Positions 24,837 through 34,234 are shown, counted from the first letter of the stretch. The stretch: DNA of 55,675 bases from an uncultured bacterium (GCA_905214675.1 CAJMMS010000006.1:1-55675); one strand, 5' to 3'. The notes: a model not told the origin generated them from the sequence alone. Translations and numbers: made by a program.

Positions 24837-26906
24837 TTATAACGCAATCGAATGTCCGCTTCCGTAAACCTGTCCGTCAATGGAGAGGTAGATATCCCAG
24901 GTCTTGCCTTCCAGGCCAACCGGGGAAACCCATCCGGAAACGGTAACTTTTGTTGCATCATCGCCGTCTGTGCCGTACTGTGTCAGAGAGTAAGCTTTCA
25001 TTTCGTTTCCGCTTACTAAGATCACATAAGCATCTTCCAGTGCATCGGAAGCTTTGTCTGTGGTGTAAGCACCTTTTAAGGAGAATTTCGCATCATCCAG
25101 AGTGAACTCCCATCCCTCCGGAAGCGCTGCGGCATCTTCAAGAGCTGCCGTGTAATCTGCGGTGGCAGTTTCGCCGAGTGTTCCAAGCAGCTCCCCTTTT
25201 GCGTTTACGTCAAGAGTGGCTCCTTCGGTATAGAGCGGCAGGCGGAGAGAACGGTAAGTCAGGGATGCGTAAGTGTCACCGGAGATCAGGATTTCGTAGG
25301 CGAGGCTGCCGTTTGATACCTGGTCGATGTGGGTGCGTTTGGTCAGTCCCTGTTTCATCATATCGGTAGGATAGTGATCGTAGCGGTTGTTTTCTTCGTC
25401 ATAGAGGTTGGAACCGGCTGTGATCCAGAGCTGCTCTTTTGTGCCGTCAAGGGAAATCACACCGGAGATCCAGTCAGAATACCACTGCGGTCCACGTTCT
25501 TTTCCATACTCAAAGACCTGCTCGATCGTCATATCATCGGTATTGATGTGGTAAACGACAGCTCTGGAGTAGATATCATCGCCGGAAACACGGTTGTCGT
25601 TATCGCTTAATTTTACTTTTGCAGTACCATTGTCAAACATCATGATATCGCCGTTGTCCAGCATGGTGATCTGATGCTGTGCGTACTGCCACTCGAAATC
25701 AGCACCGGTCGGAGTGAAGAAATATTTCTCATCTACACCGTCCCAATCCGTAGGATCACCGAGAATCCAGGCAAGGGATTTGTCAGATTTGTTGATGGCG
25801 ATGATCGCATCTTTATGGCGGGCAGAAAGCAGGACCAGATCATTTTTCTCATCGTACCACAGGGAATTATTATGGAACCAGTCAATCTCATCGGAACCGT
25901 CGGTTGCGATCGAAGCGGACTGTCCTTCTTCTTTGCCGATTACATCGGCAGCGTTAAATTCCCAGACAACCTCGCCGCTTTCACGGTCGATCTCGACCAC
26001 GTAATCTTCTACGGTGGAAAGATCCGGACTGTCTCCGGCAACCAGCAGATTGCCGTCCGGCAGTTCCTGGAAATCATGGTGCATACCGCCCGGAATCATA
26101 TACTGATGGTAAATCTTGCCGCTCAGATCAATTTCCTGAAGCCCTGCTTTGTAGTACATGCTCTTCAGAAGGAAAGAAGTCGGCATCATCAGATGACCGT
26201 TCTGCAACTGATGAACGCCAAGGACACCGCCATCTGCGAAGTACCAGCGGATGTCACCGGCACTGTCCAGTGCGTAGAGCATACCGGCAGAAGAGCAGAC
26301 AAACGTCAGATTGGAGTAATCATAGGCAGAATCATCGGTCATGGTTGCCTCGATCGTGCCGACGTTGATCTCCGTTTTTTCTGTCGTGACTTCCAGAGTT
26401 GTGGAAGTGCCATCCTCAAGTGTCAGGACAATTTCGGTCGTATCGCCATTGTAAAGTCCGTAGATTGGGACCAGGTGATCCATTGCAGACTCAAAAGTTC
26501 CGGTGATGTCATCTTTTGCATCTTTTCCTTTGACGGTGATCGTGCCGCCAAGCTCTTTGTCCGTGTGGAAAGCGGCAACGGCAGTCAGCGGAGAATTGCC
26601 GTAAGGATTGATGATCACATTTGGCTCTTCGAAAGAATATCCGGCAGAAGCTTCCTGCTGCAATGCCTCATCGATGCTGTCCTGCTGTGCGAACAGATCT
26701 GTTTTTTCAAGAGAAGCAAAAGAAGCAGTAGCGGTCGTTGTAGATTCGCTTTCAGAAGCGGTTTCGGAAGCTGCTCCCGAAGAAATGCTCTCTGTTTCAC
26801 TGCTGTTTGCTGTTTCCGAGGTCGAACCGGCGGAAGAACAGCCGGCGAGCAGAGAAGCCGTCAGTGCACCGATACAAAGACAGGATAAAAGTACTTTGTT
26901 TTTCAT
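24837..26906 (-). CDS. Arylsulfate sulfotransferase (ASST family) lipoprotein
   Basis: A 689-residue lipoprotein: basic start, hydrophobic stretch and lipobox LLAGC, then a Ser/Thr/Glu-rich linker and a long beta-propeller. Catalytic landmarks of the family appear in order: GGMHHDFQELPDGN, DWFHNNSLWY (His-x-Asn), LSARHKDAI (Arg) and WQYAQHQITMLDNGD (the probable transient sulfo-acceptor His). These enzymes move sulfate between phenols without PAPS. Here it would act on the outer face of a Gram-positive membrane. I choose ATG 26906 because AAGGAGG (26922-26916) is 9 nt upstream; ATG 26912 is too close. Its ribosome binding site overlaps the end of the upstream lipoprotein gene. Confidence 0.87.
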   Translation of the reverse strand: MKNKVLLSCLCIGALTASLLAGCSSAGSTSETANSSETESISSGAASETASESESTTTATASFASLEKTDLFAQQDSIDEALQQEASAGYSFEEPNVIINPYGNSPLTAVAAFHTDKELGGTITVKGKDAKDDITGTFESAMDHLVPIYGLYNGDTTEIVLTLEDGTSTTLEVTTEKTEINVGTIEATMTDDSAYDYSNLTFVCSSAGMLYALDSAGDIRWYFADGGVLGVHQLQNGHLMMPTSFLLKSMYYKAGLQEIDLSGKIYHQYMIPGGMHHDFQELPDGNLLVAGDSPDLSTVEDYVVEIDRESGEVVWEFNAADVIGKEEGQSASIATDGSDEIDWFHNNSLWYDEKNDLVLLSARHKDAIIAINKSDKSLAWILGDPTDWDGVDEKYFFTPTGADFEWQYAQHQITMLDNGDIMMFDNGTAKVKLSDNDNRVSGDDIYSRAVVYHINTDDMTIEQVFEYGKERGPQWYSDWISGVISLDGTKEQLWITAGSNLYDEENNRYDHYPTDMMKQGLTKRTHIDQVSNGSLAYEILISGDTYASLTYRSLRLPLYTEGATLDVNAKGELLGTLGETATADYTAALEDAAALPEGWEFTLDDAKFSLKGAYTTDKASDALEDAYVILVSGNEMKAYSLTQYGTDGDDATKVTVSGWVSPVGLEGKTWDIYLSIDGQVYGSGHSIAL

Positions 26907-26920
26907 AGTCATGCTCCTCC

Positions 26921-27577
26921 TTACTGAAGATCCGGTAATTCACAGGAATAAGTTTCGGATTCAAACGGGTAAGATAAGGTAAGACCGGAAGCATCCTCTT
27001 TGATCTCGAAAGCGATCCAGCCTTCGTTGGAACCAAAGTTCAGCCTGGTGCCTGCCATACGGATCATGCCGAGGTTGGTCAGGAACTCATCGTCGATACG
27101 GGTGTATTCGTTTCCGTCGCTGTCGGTCAGTTTCAGGGAAGCCCAGTCGATGGCTTCGGTGCTGCCATCTTTGTTGATCTGCATTTTGATCAGATAATAA
27201 ACGTTTCCGTCAGAAGCTTCCTTCACATAATCATTTGTCTCAACGCCGGTGTAACCAAGGTCCACGCTGACGTTTTCCAGAGATTTGTTCTTTTCCAGCT
27301 TTTCTACTACAAACTGCCATCCGGCAACGGTGGTATCAGAAATATCAGAAGCAGCTTCGGTTGCTTCTGCATTTTCAGAAGAAGCCTCTGTTTTGTCAAC
27401 GGCTGTCTCAGACCCGGCAGCGGTTTCGGATTCTGCGGCACTTTCCGTTGTAACGACTGCATCGGCAGCAGAGCGGGAAGAGGCCGTTGTACCGGCATTA
27501 TCCAGATTTGTGCAGCCAGTGAGTACGGCGGCACTGAAAAGGGTAGTACATAATAACATAGCAATCTTTTTCTTCAT
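26921..27577 (-). CDS. Small Ser/Thr/Ala-rich lipoprotein, partner of the sulfotransferase
   Basis: A 218-residue lipoprotein: MKKKIAMLLCTTLFSAAVLTGC gives signal and lipobox, followed by about 60 low-complexity residues (A/T/S/E) as a surface spacer. The folded part (about residues 85-218) has beta-strand character (WQFVVEKLEKNKSLENVSV, YLIKMQINKDGSTEAIDWASLKLTDSDGNEY), recalling DUF4352-type immunoglobulin-like domains. It is the first gene of the minus-strand pair, 14 nt before the sulfotransferase start. Role unknown; an accessory to the sulfotransferase is plausible from position only. Confidence 0.75.
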   Translation of the reverse strand: MKKKIAMLLCTTLFSAAVLTGCTNLDNAGTTASSRSAADAVVTTESAAESETAAGSETAVDKTEASSENAEATEAASDISDTTVAGWQFVVEKLEKNKSLENVSVDLGYTGVETNDYVKEASDGNVYYLIKMQINKDGSTEAIDWASLKLTDSDGNEYTRIDDEFLTNLGMIRMAGTRLNFGSNEGWIAFEIKEDASGLTLSYPFESETYSCELPDLQ

Positions 27578-27656
27578 AAATAAAAACCTCCAGAATAAAT
27601 TGTACGAAGCGTACGAAATATCTTAAGAAAATCTTAATTTTTGTTAAATCGTAGCT

Positions 27657-27665
27657 ATTTTAGCA
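27657..27665 (-). promoter_or_regulatory. Possible extended -10 promoter of the lipoprotein pair
   Basis: On the minus strand TGCTAAAAT (27665-27657) is an extended -10, about 80 nt upstream of the lipoprotein ATG. No clear -35 is seen. The rest of the 304-nt divergent spacer is AT-rich and holds the TetR promoter. Confidence 0.4.
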
Positions 27666-27773
27666 TAAGGCATAGAAAAATGCTACGTTATAATAAGAAA
27701 AAAATGTGAGAAAAAAGTGAACAATTTTTACTTAACAACAAAGTATAAAGAAAATGAAAAAAACATAAAGTTG

Positions 27774-27825
27774 TTGACAGTGATGTGGGTGGGTGTTATA
27801 TTCTCGTTGAACAAATGTTGAACGA
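27774..27825 (+). promoter_or_regulatory. Promoter and palindromic operator of the TetR-ABC operon
   Basis: TTGACA (27774-27779), 17-nt spacer, TATATT (27797-27802), immediately followed by an imperfect 22-bp palindrome (27804-27825) built on GTTGAAC and GTTGAAC/GTTCAAC half-sites, with 18 of 22 positions symmetric. The position over the start of transcription fits self-repression by the TetR-type product. Confidence 0.7.
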
Positions 27826-27881
27826 AAAACAAGACAGATCAATGAGAAAAAAAGTCAATAAGGTTACCAGGAGGTGTGAAA

Positions 27882-28532
27882 ATGAGCAGTCAGGAGACAA
27901 GAAACCAGAGACAGGAACAGGCAGCGGCGACCAGACAGAAACTGCTCAAATCGGCACAACATCTGTTTGCACAAAATGGTTATAAAGGCACGACGGTCCG
28001 TATGATTAACCGCAGCGTGGATCTGGCAGACGGACTGCTGTATCACTATTTCCCAAATGGAAAAAAAGAAGTTTTCAAAGAAGTCATCACCGGAAATATG
28101 AAGGAAATGTTCCAGGAGCTTCAGGAGCCGGAAAAGCAGGATGCATACGAGAAACTGCCGCTTTGTGCGGCACTGGATGCAGCCTATATCAACTTTATGG
28201 CGGTGATCGATGAGCATCTGGAATTTATCCGCATGATGATGCGTGAGAACAGTGTCCGGGAATTTTTATCAGAAGAAGAGATCAAAAGCATCTGGAAGAA
28301 CCGGATTCCGTGGCTGCCGACACTGCTGCAAAGAAAGATGGAGGCGGGGGAGGTCAAAGAGATGGATTTTGAGATGGCAGCTCTCTCCGTAAATTCCATT
28401 CTGATGCATTATGTGATGAAACGCGTCACCGATACCGGACGCAGTACGCTGGATGATCCGGCGTGGAGAAAGCGGCTGATCGCTTATCAGGTCAGTGTCT
28501 GGTCGGTGGAACATGACAAAGAACAAGCATAA
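27882..28532 (+). CDS. TetR/AcrR-family transcriptional regulator
   Basis: A 216-residue regulator. The N-terminal helix-turn-helix is typical: TRQKLLKSAQHLFAQNGYKGTTVRMI, then LADGLLYHYFPNGKKEVFKEV. The C-terminal ligand domain is helical and ends HDKEQA. AGGAGG (27869-27874) lies 7 nt before ATG 27882; an in-frame GTG at 27876 is inside the ribosome binding site. It leads an operon with a two-subunit ABC exporter, the usual arrangement for a drug- or metabolite-sensing repressor, and a palindrome lies over its own promoter. Confidence 0.93.
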   Translation: MSSQETRNQRQEQAAATRQKLLKSAQHLFAQNGYKGTTVRMINRSVDLADGLLYHYFPNGKKEVFKEVITGNMKEMFQELQEPEKQDAYEKLPLCAALDAAYINFMAVIDEHLEFIRMMMRENSVREFLSEEEIKSIWKNRIPWLPTLLQRKMEAGEVKEMDFEMAALSVNSILMHYVMKRVTDTGRSTLDDPAWRKRLIAYQVSVWSVEHDKEQA

Positions 28533-28582
28533 AAAATTACCGGAAAAGACTGGAAGGTAAAGAAGAAAGAAAGGTGAATCAT

Positions 28583-30376
28583 ATGTGGCATTTGTTGAAA
28601 GATATGCGAAAGAAGGACAAAGGACTTGCATTTCTTGCAGTTCTTCTGATCGCAGGTCAGGTGTTTCTGGATCTGAAACTGCCGGACTACACAAAAGAGA
28701 TCACCGTTCTGATCAGTTCTGAGAGCAATGCGATCTCAGATTATCTGTTATCAGGCGGAAAAATGCTGGCGTGTGCACTGGGAAGTGCCTTGCTGGCGGT
28801 GATCGTCGGCTATCTGGCTGCAAAGATCGCAGCGGATTTCAGCTACGATGTCAGAGGAAAAGTATTTCATAAGGTATTTGATTTCGGAGCAGGAGAGATC
28901 AGCAAGTTTTCTACGGCGAGCCTGATCACACGTACGACAAACGATATCACGCAGATCCAGATGGTCGTAGCCATGGGACTGCAGGTGATGATCAAAGCAC
29001 CGATCATGGCAGCGTGGGCGATCGTGAAGATCGTCGGCAAGAGCTGGCAGTTATCCGTTCTGACGGCATCCGCAGTCGTACTGATCGTGGTCGTGATCGG
29101 AACACTGATGGCAGTGCTGCTTCCGAAATTTAAGACCGTGCAGAAGCAGGTCGATGATGTCAACCGTGTGACACGCGAGAATCTGACCGGACTGAAAGTG
29201 GTCCGTGCATTCAATGCCGAGAAATATCAGGAAGACAAATTCGAGACGGTCAACGAAAATCTGATGAAAACGCAGATGTTCACCATGCGTGGCATGGCAT
29301 TTCTGTTCCCGGTTATGATCTTTGTGCAGAGTGCATTGTCCCTTGGCATTTACTGGCTGGGAGCAAAACTGGTCGATGACATCGCAATCCCGTTAAACGG
29401 AACGATGACCGAAATTTTCACTGCCATCAGTTCCAGAGCTGATATGCTCGGTGATGTGGTGGCATTTAATTCCTATGCACTGTATGTGGTCATGGCATTT
29501 GTACTGCTGCTTGCAATCTTTGTCATGCTGCCAAGAGCACAGGTATCCGCAGGACGTATCAACGAAGTGCTGAACTCCGAAGTCGCAGTCAGAGAAGGCA
29601 AAGACGACGGAAAAGAGATGGCAGAAAAAGGAAGCATTACCTTTCACGACGTATCCTTCCGCTATCCGGGTGCTGCTGAGAATTGCCTGGAACACATCAG
29701 TTTCCAGGTGAATAAAGGCGAGACACTTGCCATCATCGGTGCGACCGGTTCCGGAAAATCAACACTGGCCGGACTGACAGCAAGGCTTTACGATGCCAGT
29801 GAAGGCGAAGTGCTGATTGACGGCAAAAACGTAAAAGACTACAGTTTCCGCGGACTATACGATAAGATGGGATATGTTACACAGAAAGCCGTTCTGTTCT
29901 CCGATACGATCGAAGGAAACATTGCTTTTGGTCAGGCGGCACATGCGATTACCGAGGAAGATGTACAGAAAGCCGTCGATATCTCTCAGGCACAGGAATT
30001 TGTCGATAAAATGGAAGAAGGCCTGGACAGCCACATCGCACAGAGCGGCGGCAACGTTTCCGGAGGTCAGAAACAGAGGCTTTCGATCGCCCGTGCGATT
30101 GCCAGAAATCCGGAGATCCTGATCTTCGACGATTCGTTCTCCGCCCTGGATTACAAAACGGATAAAGAACTGCGAAGAAGGCTTTCCACCGACCTGAAAG
30201 ATACGACCTGCGTGATCGTGGCACAGCGTATCGGAACGATCCGCCATGCCGACAAGATCATCGTGCTCGATGACGGAAAGATGGCAGGTATCGGAACTCA
30301 TGAAGAACTGATGAAAAACTGTGAAGTTTATCAGGAAATTGCTTTATCTCAGCTTTCAAAAGCGGAACTTGCGTAA
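28583..30376 (+). CDS. Heterodimeric ABC exporter, half with the degenerate ATPase site
   Basis: A 597-residue half-transporter: an exporter membrane domain of six helices (about residues 10-310) and an ATPase domain with Walker A GATGSGKST (about 386), signature VSGGQKQR and Walker B ILIFDDSFSALD. The residue after the Walker B Asp is Asp rather than the catalytic Glu, the hallmark of the non-hydrolysing site in TM287/288-like heterodimers. The partner gene follows 15 nt later. Start ATG 28583 has AAAGG about 9 nt upstream. Likely role: export of drugs, lipids or peptides under control of the upstream TetR protein. Confidence 0.92.
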   Translation: MWHLLKDMRKKDKGLAFLAVLLIAGQVFLDLKLPDYTKEITVLISSESNAISDYLLSGGKMLACALGSALLAVIVGYLAAKIAADFSYDVRGKVFHKVFDFGAGEISKFSTASLITRTTNDITQIQMVVAMGLQVMIKAPIMAAWAIVKIVGKSWQLSVLTASAVVLIVVVIGTLMAVLLPKFKTVQKQVDDVNRVTRENLTGLKVVRAFNAEKYQEDKFETVNENLMKTQMFTMRGMAFLFPVMIFVQSALSLGIYWLGAKLVDDIAIPLNGTMTEIFTAISSRADMLGDVVAFNSYALYVVMAFVLLLAIFVMLPRAQVSAGRINEVLNSEVAVREGKDDGKEMAEKGSITFHDVSFRYPGAAENCLEHISFQVNKGETLAIIGATGSGKSTLAGLTARLYDASEGEVLIDGKNVKDYSFRGLYDKMGYVTQKAVLFSDTIEGNIAFGQAAHAITEEDVQKAVDISQAQEFVDKMEEGLDSHIAQSGGNVSGGQKQRLSIARAIARNPEILIFDDSFSALDYKTDKELRRRLSTDLKDTTCVIVAQRIGTIRHADKIIVLDDGKMAGIGTHEELMKNCEVYQEIALSQLSKAELA

Positions 30377-30391
30377 AGGAGATGCGGAATC

Positions 30392-32386
30392 ATGCATAAA
30401 AAAAGACAAAAACCAAAGAATCTGAAAGCCGCATTGAGCAATCTGTTCTCTTACTGCAAAAAGGAAGCAGGTATCATCTTATTTGCACTGATCATGGCGG
30501 CATTAGGTGCAGTTCTGACGATCGCAGGACCGAATCAGATCAGTAAGATAACAGATTATATATACAATGGACTGAACGGTGGGATTTCCAGCGAGGCCGT
30601 CCAGGAAGACATCCAGAAACAGATCCAGTCCGGACAGATAAACATCATGGACTATCTGCCGGAGGGAACCGATCCGTCAAGTATTGATTTTCAGAATCTC
30701 GACCTGACGGACAAAAACTCCGAGCTTGCACAGAATATCATGAACAACATCCGTTTGAGCGATGAGTTCCGGGCAGCCCATCAGGATGACGGCATCGATA
30801 TGAACGGCATCTTCAAAGTGGCAGTTTTTCTTCTCGGACTGTATCTGATCAGTGCCCTGTGCAGTTTCTCACAGCACTTTATCATGGCAACGGTGACACA
30901 GAAACTTTCCAAGCGTATGCGAAAAGATATTGACGGAAAGATCAACCGCCTGCCACTGAAGTATTTCTCAGAACATTCATATGGGGATGTGCTCTCCCGT
31001 GTGACGAACGATGTGGACACGATCGGCCAGGCATTTTCCAACAGCCTTGCAGCGATCGTATCAGCAGTGGCACAGTTTATCGGCTGTCTGATCATGATGT
31101 ACTACACCAACTGGATCCTCGGAACGACTACCGTTGTGTCAACACTTCTCGGTCTGGTGCTGATGGTAATGATCATGAAACACTCCCAGCGGTACTTCAC
31201 CGACCGCCAGAGAAGCCTTGGTGAGCTGAACGGCTACATTGAGGAAATGTATGCAGGACATGATGTGATCCGCATTTCCGGAGCAGAGGAACAGGTCAGA
31301 GAACGTTTTGAAAAATTAAACGGAGCTGTCAGGACGGCAAACTATAAATCACAGTTCTTATCCGGACTGATGCAGCCGCTGATGACTTTTATCGGAAACT
31401 TTGGATATGTAGCAGTCTGCATCATCGGTGCCCTGCTCGTTATGAAAGGTCAGATCACTTTTGGTGTGATCACGGCATTCCTGATCTATGTGCGTCTGTT
31501 TGAACAGCCGCTGCGTCAGATTTCACAGGGTATGACAAACATCCAGTCTGCAGCAGCTGCTTCTGAGCGGGTTTTTGAATTCCTTTCCGAGGAAGAGCTG
31601 GAAGATGAGTCTGCAAAGATGGCAAATATAGAAGAAGTCGAAGGTGATGTGGTATTTTCACATGTAAAATTTGCTTATCCGAGTGTGCCGGACAAAGAAA
31701 TCATCCACGATTTCTCCGTCCATGTAAAACCGGGACAGAAGGCAGCCATTGTCGGTCCGACCGGTGCCGGAAAAACGACGCTGGTCAACCTGCTGATGCG
31801 TTTCTTTGAACCGACCGGCGGCAGCATTACGATTGACGGTGTGGATACAAAAGATATGACAAGAGAAAATGTTCACAGAAAATTCGGCATGGTGCTTCAG
31901 GACACCTGGCTGTTCGAGGGCAGTGTGCGCGAGAATCTTCTATATAATAATGACAACGTATCCGAAGAAACGATGATAAGTGCCTGCAGGGCGTGCGGCA
32001 TCCACAGCTTTATCAAAGCACTGCCGCAGGGGTATGATACCATTTTAACAGACAATACTTCGATTTCAGCCGGACAGAAACAGCTGCTCACGATTGCAAG
32101 GGCAATGATCCAGAACAGTCCGATGCTGATTCTTGATGAGGCAACCTCAAGTGTTGATACCAGAACAGAGCTTCTGACACAGCGGGCAATGGATCAGCTG
32201 ACACAGAAACGTACCAGTTTTGTGATCGCACACAGACTCTCTACGATCAAGAATGCTGATATCATTCTGGTTATGAAAGACGGCGATATTGTAGAGCAGG
32301 GAAATCATGAAGAACTTCTGGCAAAAGGCGGATTCTATGCAGATCTGTATACCAGCCAGTTTGAACAAAGTGAGGTGCGGGCATAA
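30392..32386 (+). CDS. Heterodimeric ABC exporter, half with the active ATPase site and an extracellular insert
   Basis: A 664-residue partner of the previous gene. It has Walker A GPTGAGKTT, canonical Walker B with Glu (LILDEATSSVD) and a degenerate signature ISAGQKQL, exactly complementary to the partner. Between the first two membrane helices is an insert of roughly 80 residues (about 60-140, rich in Gln/Asp/Asn, for example EAVQEDIQKQIQSGQ) that would lie outside the membrane. Ordinary exporter halves have only a short loop there. RBS AAAGGAG precedes the ATG. The stop TAA shares its last base with the next ATG. Confidence 0.92.
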   Translation: MHKKRQKPKNLKAALSNLFSYCKKEAGIILFALIMAALGAVLTIAGPNQISKITDYIYNGLNGGISSEAVQEDIQKQIQSGQINIMDYLPEGTDPSSIDFQNLDLTDKNSELAQNIMNNIRLSDEFRAAHQDDGIDMNGIFKVAVFLLGLYLISALCSFSQHFIMATVTQKLSKRMRKDIDGKINRLPLKYFSEHSYGDVLSRVTNDVDTIGQAFSNSLAAIVSAVAQFIGCLIMMYYTNWILGTTTVVSTLLGLVLMVMIMKHSQRYFTDRQRSLGELNGYIEEMYAGHDVIRISGAEEQVRERFEKLNGAVRTANYKSQFLSGLMQPLMTFIGNFGYVAVCIIGALLVMKGQITFGVITAFLIYVRLFEQPLRQISQGMTNIQSAAAASERVFEFLSEEELEDESAKMANIEEVEGDVVFSHVKFAYPSVPDKEIIHDFSVHVKPGQKAAIVGPTGAGKTTLVNLLMRFFEPTGGSITIDGVDTKDMTRENVHRKFGMVLQDTWLFEGSVRENLLYNNDNVSEETMISACRACGIHSFIKALPQGYDTILTDNTSISAGQKQLLTIARAMIQNSPMLILDEATSSVDTRTELLTQRAMDQLTQKRTSFVIAHRLSTIKNADIILVMKDGDIVEQGNHEELLAKGGFYADLYTSQFEQSEVRA

Positions 32387-32985
32387 TGAGAGGAAAAACG
32401 ATCGTAATTGACAGAGAATATGGAAGCGGCGGCCGTGAGGTCGCAAAGCTTCTCTCAGAGAAGCTTGGAATCCCGTTTTATGACGGTGAACTGCTGGTGC
32501 TTGCCAGCGAAAAATACGGCATCGACCTTGGCATGATGAAAGATTACGACGAGAAACGTATGGGAAGCATCCTGTACAGCATTGCAATGGCAACCAGTTA
32601 TGCCACTAATTTTGATAAGATCACAAAACCATATGAGATTTATGAAGCACAGGCAAAAGTCATGCGTCAGCTGGTGTCCGAAGGACCGTGTATTTTTCTT
32701 GGAAGATGTGCAGCTGAAATTTTGAAAGATAAAACAGAACTTTTAAATGTCTTTATCTACAGCAGCGACCAGCATGCAAAAACAGAACGCATCATAAGAG
32801 TGGATGGTGTTGCACAGAGCAATGCGGTCACGGAATTACATAAAAAAGATGTCCAGAGAGGCAATTATTATCATTATTTTTCAAAAAAAACCTGGGGTGA
32901 CCGTAATCATTATGACCTTTGCCTGAATACCGCAAAGTTAGGTTATGAGAAAGCGGCAGAGATCCTGGCAGCAGCCGCAAAATAG
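32386..32985 (+). CDS. Cytidylate-kinase-like family protein
   Basis: A 199-residue P-loop protein: IVIDREYGSGGREVAKLLSEKLG gives the phosphate-binding loop (GSGGRE), then FYDGELLVLAS, GPCIFLGRCAAEIL and a DxR-like region. This is the pattern of the cytidylate kinase-like family (Cytidylate_kin2), common in Firmicutes and distinct from essential Cmk. Its true substrate is not known. It overlaps the ABC exporter gene by one base (TAATG), so it is made with the exporter, which is an unusual partner for a nucleotide-kinase-like protein. Confidence 0.85.
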   Translation: MRGKTIVIDREYGSGGREVAKLLSEKLGIPFYDGELLVLASEKYGIDLGMMKDYDEKRMGSILYSIAMATSYATNFDKITKPYEIYEAQAKVMRQLVSEGPCIFLGRCAAEILKDKTELLNVFIYSSDQHAKTERIIRVDGVAQSNAVTELHKKDVQRGNYYHYFSKKTWGDRNHYDLCLNTAKLGYEKAAEILAAAAK

Positions 32986-33071
32986 ACCTCATTTATCAGT
33001 GACGGGATATGACCTTGCATCTGATATAGCTCCCGGCGGATGAAAGAGGTGCCAGATGAGAAATTGTTTCC

Positions 33072-33100
33072 TTTACATTATCCTGCTTTTTGTATATAAT
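33072..33100 (+). promoter_or_regulatory. Promoter of the D-lactate dehydrogenase gene
   Basis: TTTACA (33072-33077), 17-nt spacer, TATAAT (33095-33100). AAGGAGG (33134-33140) follows before ATG 33150. Confidence 0.8.
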
Positions 33101-33149
33101 ATGGCTGTAAGTTCATACTAACAAGAAAAGAAAAGGAGGCAATAAAATT

Positions 33150-34139
33150 ATGAAAATTTTGTTTTTTGGTGCGAAAAGTTATGACATAAAATCTTTTGAT
33201 GCTTATCTGGACAAAGAAGAATACAAAGATCTGGATGTTGTATACATTGAGCCGAATCTTACTCCTCAGACAGCAATGCTGGCTGCCGGTTATGAAGCTG
33301 TGTGTGCATTCGTAAATATGGACTTGAGTGCGGAGACAATCGATATTTTAAATACATGCAAGGTAAAATTGATCCTGATGCGCTGTGCAGGCTTCAACAA
33401 CGTAGACCTTGAGCGGGCAAAAGGCTACGGCATGACCGTTACACGCGTACCGAGCTACTCACCGGAGGCAGTCGCAGAGCATGCGATGGCACTGGCTCTG
33501 ACCGCAAACCGCCACACCCACAAAGCGTACATCAAAGTACGTGAGAACAACTACAGCCTGAACGGACTGATGGGTGTCAACTTCTACAAAAAGACTGCCG
33601 GTATCGTTGGAACCGGAAAGATTGGTGCTGCGATGGCACGCATCTGCCACGGCTTTGGCATGAGAGTACTCGGCTATGATATGTACCCGAATAAAGCTCT
33701 GGATTTCGTGGAATATGTAGATCTGGATACTTTGCTTTCACAGTCTGACCTGATCTCCCTTCACTGCCCATTGATGGAAGAGACACATCACATGATCAAC
33801 ATTGACACGATCCAGAAAATGAAAGACGGTGTGATCCTGGTCAACACTTCAAGAGGCGGCCTGATCAAGACGGACGATCTGATCCAGGGAATCCGTGAGA
33901 ATAAATTCTTTGCCGTTGGTCTGGATGTATACGAAGAAGAGAACGGTTCTGTTTACGAAGATATGTCCGAGACGATCCTGGAGCATTCTACCGTTGCAAG
34001 ACTGTTATCCTTCCCGAATGTTATGGTGACATCCCATCAGGCATTCTTTACCGAAGAAGCACTGGCAGCAATCAGTGAAGTGACACTGGACAATGCCCTG
34101 AGTTATCTGAAAGGCACACCGAACGGAAACGAACTGTAA
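33150..34139 (+). CDS. ldhA: D-lactate dehydrogenase (D-2-hydroxyacid dehydrogenase)
   Basis: A 329-residue NAD-dependent enzyme. Seen: LMRCAGFNNVDLERAK, VPSYSPEAVAEHAMAL, the NAD loop AGIVGTGKIGAAMARI, the catalytic Arg in NTSRGGLIKTDDL, Glu in LDVYEEENG and His in VTSHQAFFTEEAL. YSPEAVAEHAMAL and SHQAF are typical of fermentative D-lactate dehydrogenases, which regenerate NAD+ from pyruvate. It is a single-gene unit with its own promoter and terminator. Confidence 0.92.
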   Translation: MKILFFGAKSYDIKSFDAYLDKEEYKDLDVVYIEPNLTPQTAMLAAGYEAVCAFVNMDLSAETIDILNTCKVKLILMRCAGFNNVDLERAKGYGMTVTRVPSYSPEAVAEHAMALALTANRHTHKAYIKVRENNYSLNGLMGVNFYKKTAGIVGTGKIGAAMARICHGFGMRVLGYDMYPNKALDFVEYVDLDTLLSQSDLISLHCPLMEETHHMINIDTIQKMKDGVILVNTSRGGLIKTDDLIQGIRENKFFAVGLDVYEEENGSVYEDMSETILEHSTVARLLSFPNVMVTSHQAFFTEEALAAISEVTLDNALSYLKGTPNGNEL

Positions 34140-34163
34140 AACGGCATTTTAATTCATGCAGAG

Positions 34164-34198
34164 AAAGAATGGGAGGAAAGGTTCCATTCTTTTTCTTT
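34164..34198 (+). terminator. Terminator after ldhA
   Basis: Perfect 9-nt stem AAAGAATGG (34164-34172) with CCATTCTTT (34184-34192), followed by TTCTTTT. Confidence 0.85.
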
Positions 34199-34234
34199 TG
34201 GAAAAATATTTCTCTGGATTTGCAAAACAAAGCA

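Noticed and set aside
25674..26888. 404-codon open frame on the plus strand
   Set aside because: It lies entirely antisense to the arylsulfate sulfotransferase gene, has no ribosome binding site and no recognisable domain; codon bias of the sense gene explains it.
32986..33071. Possible hairpin (CGGGA...TCCCG, CATCTG...CAGATG) as terminator of the exporter operon
   Set aside because: Short arms with long loops and no T-run; not supportable as a terminator.
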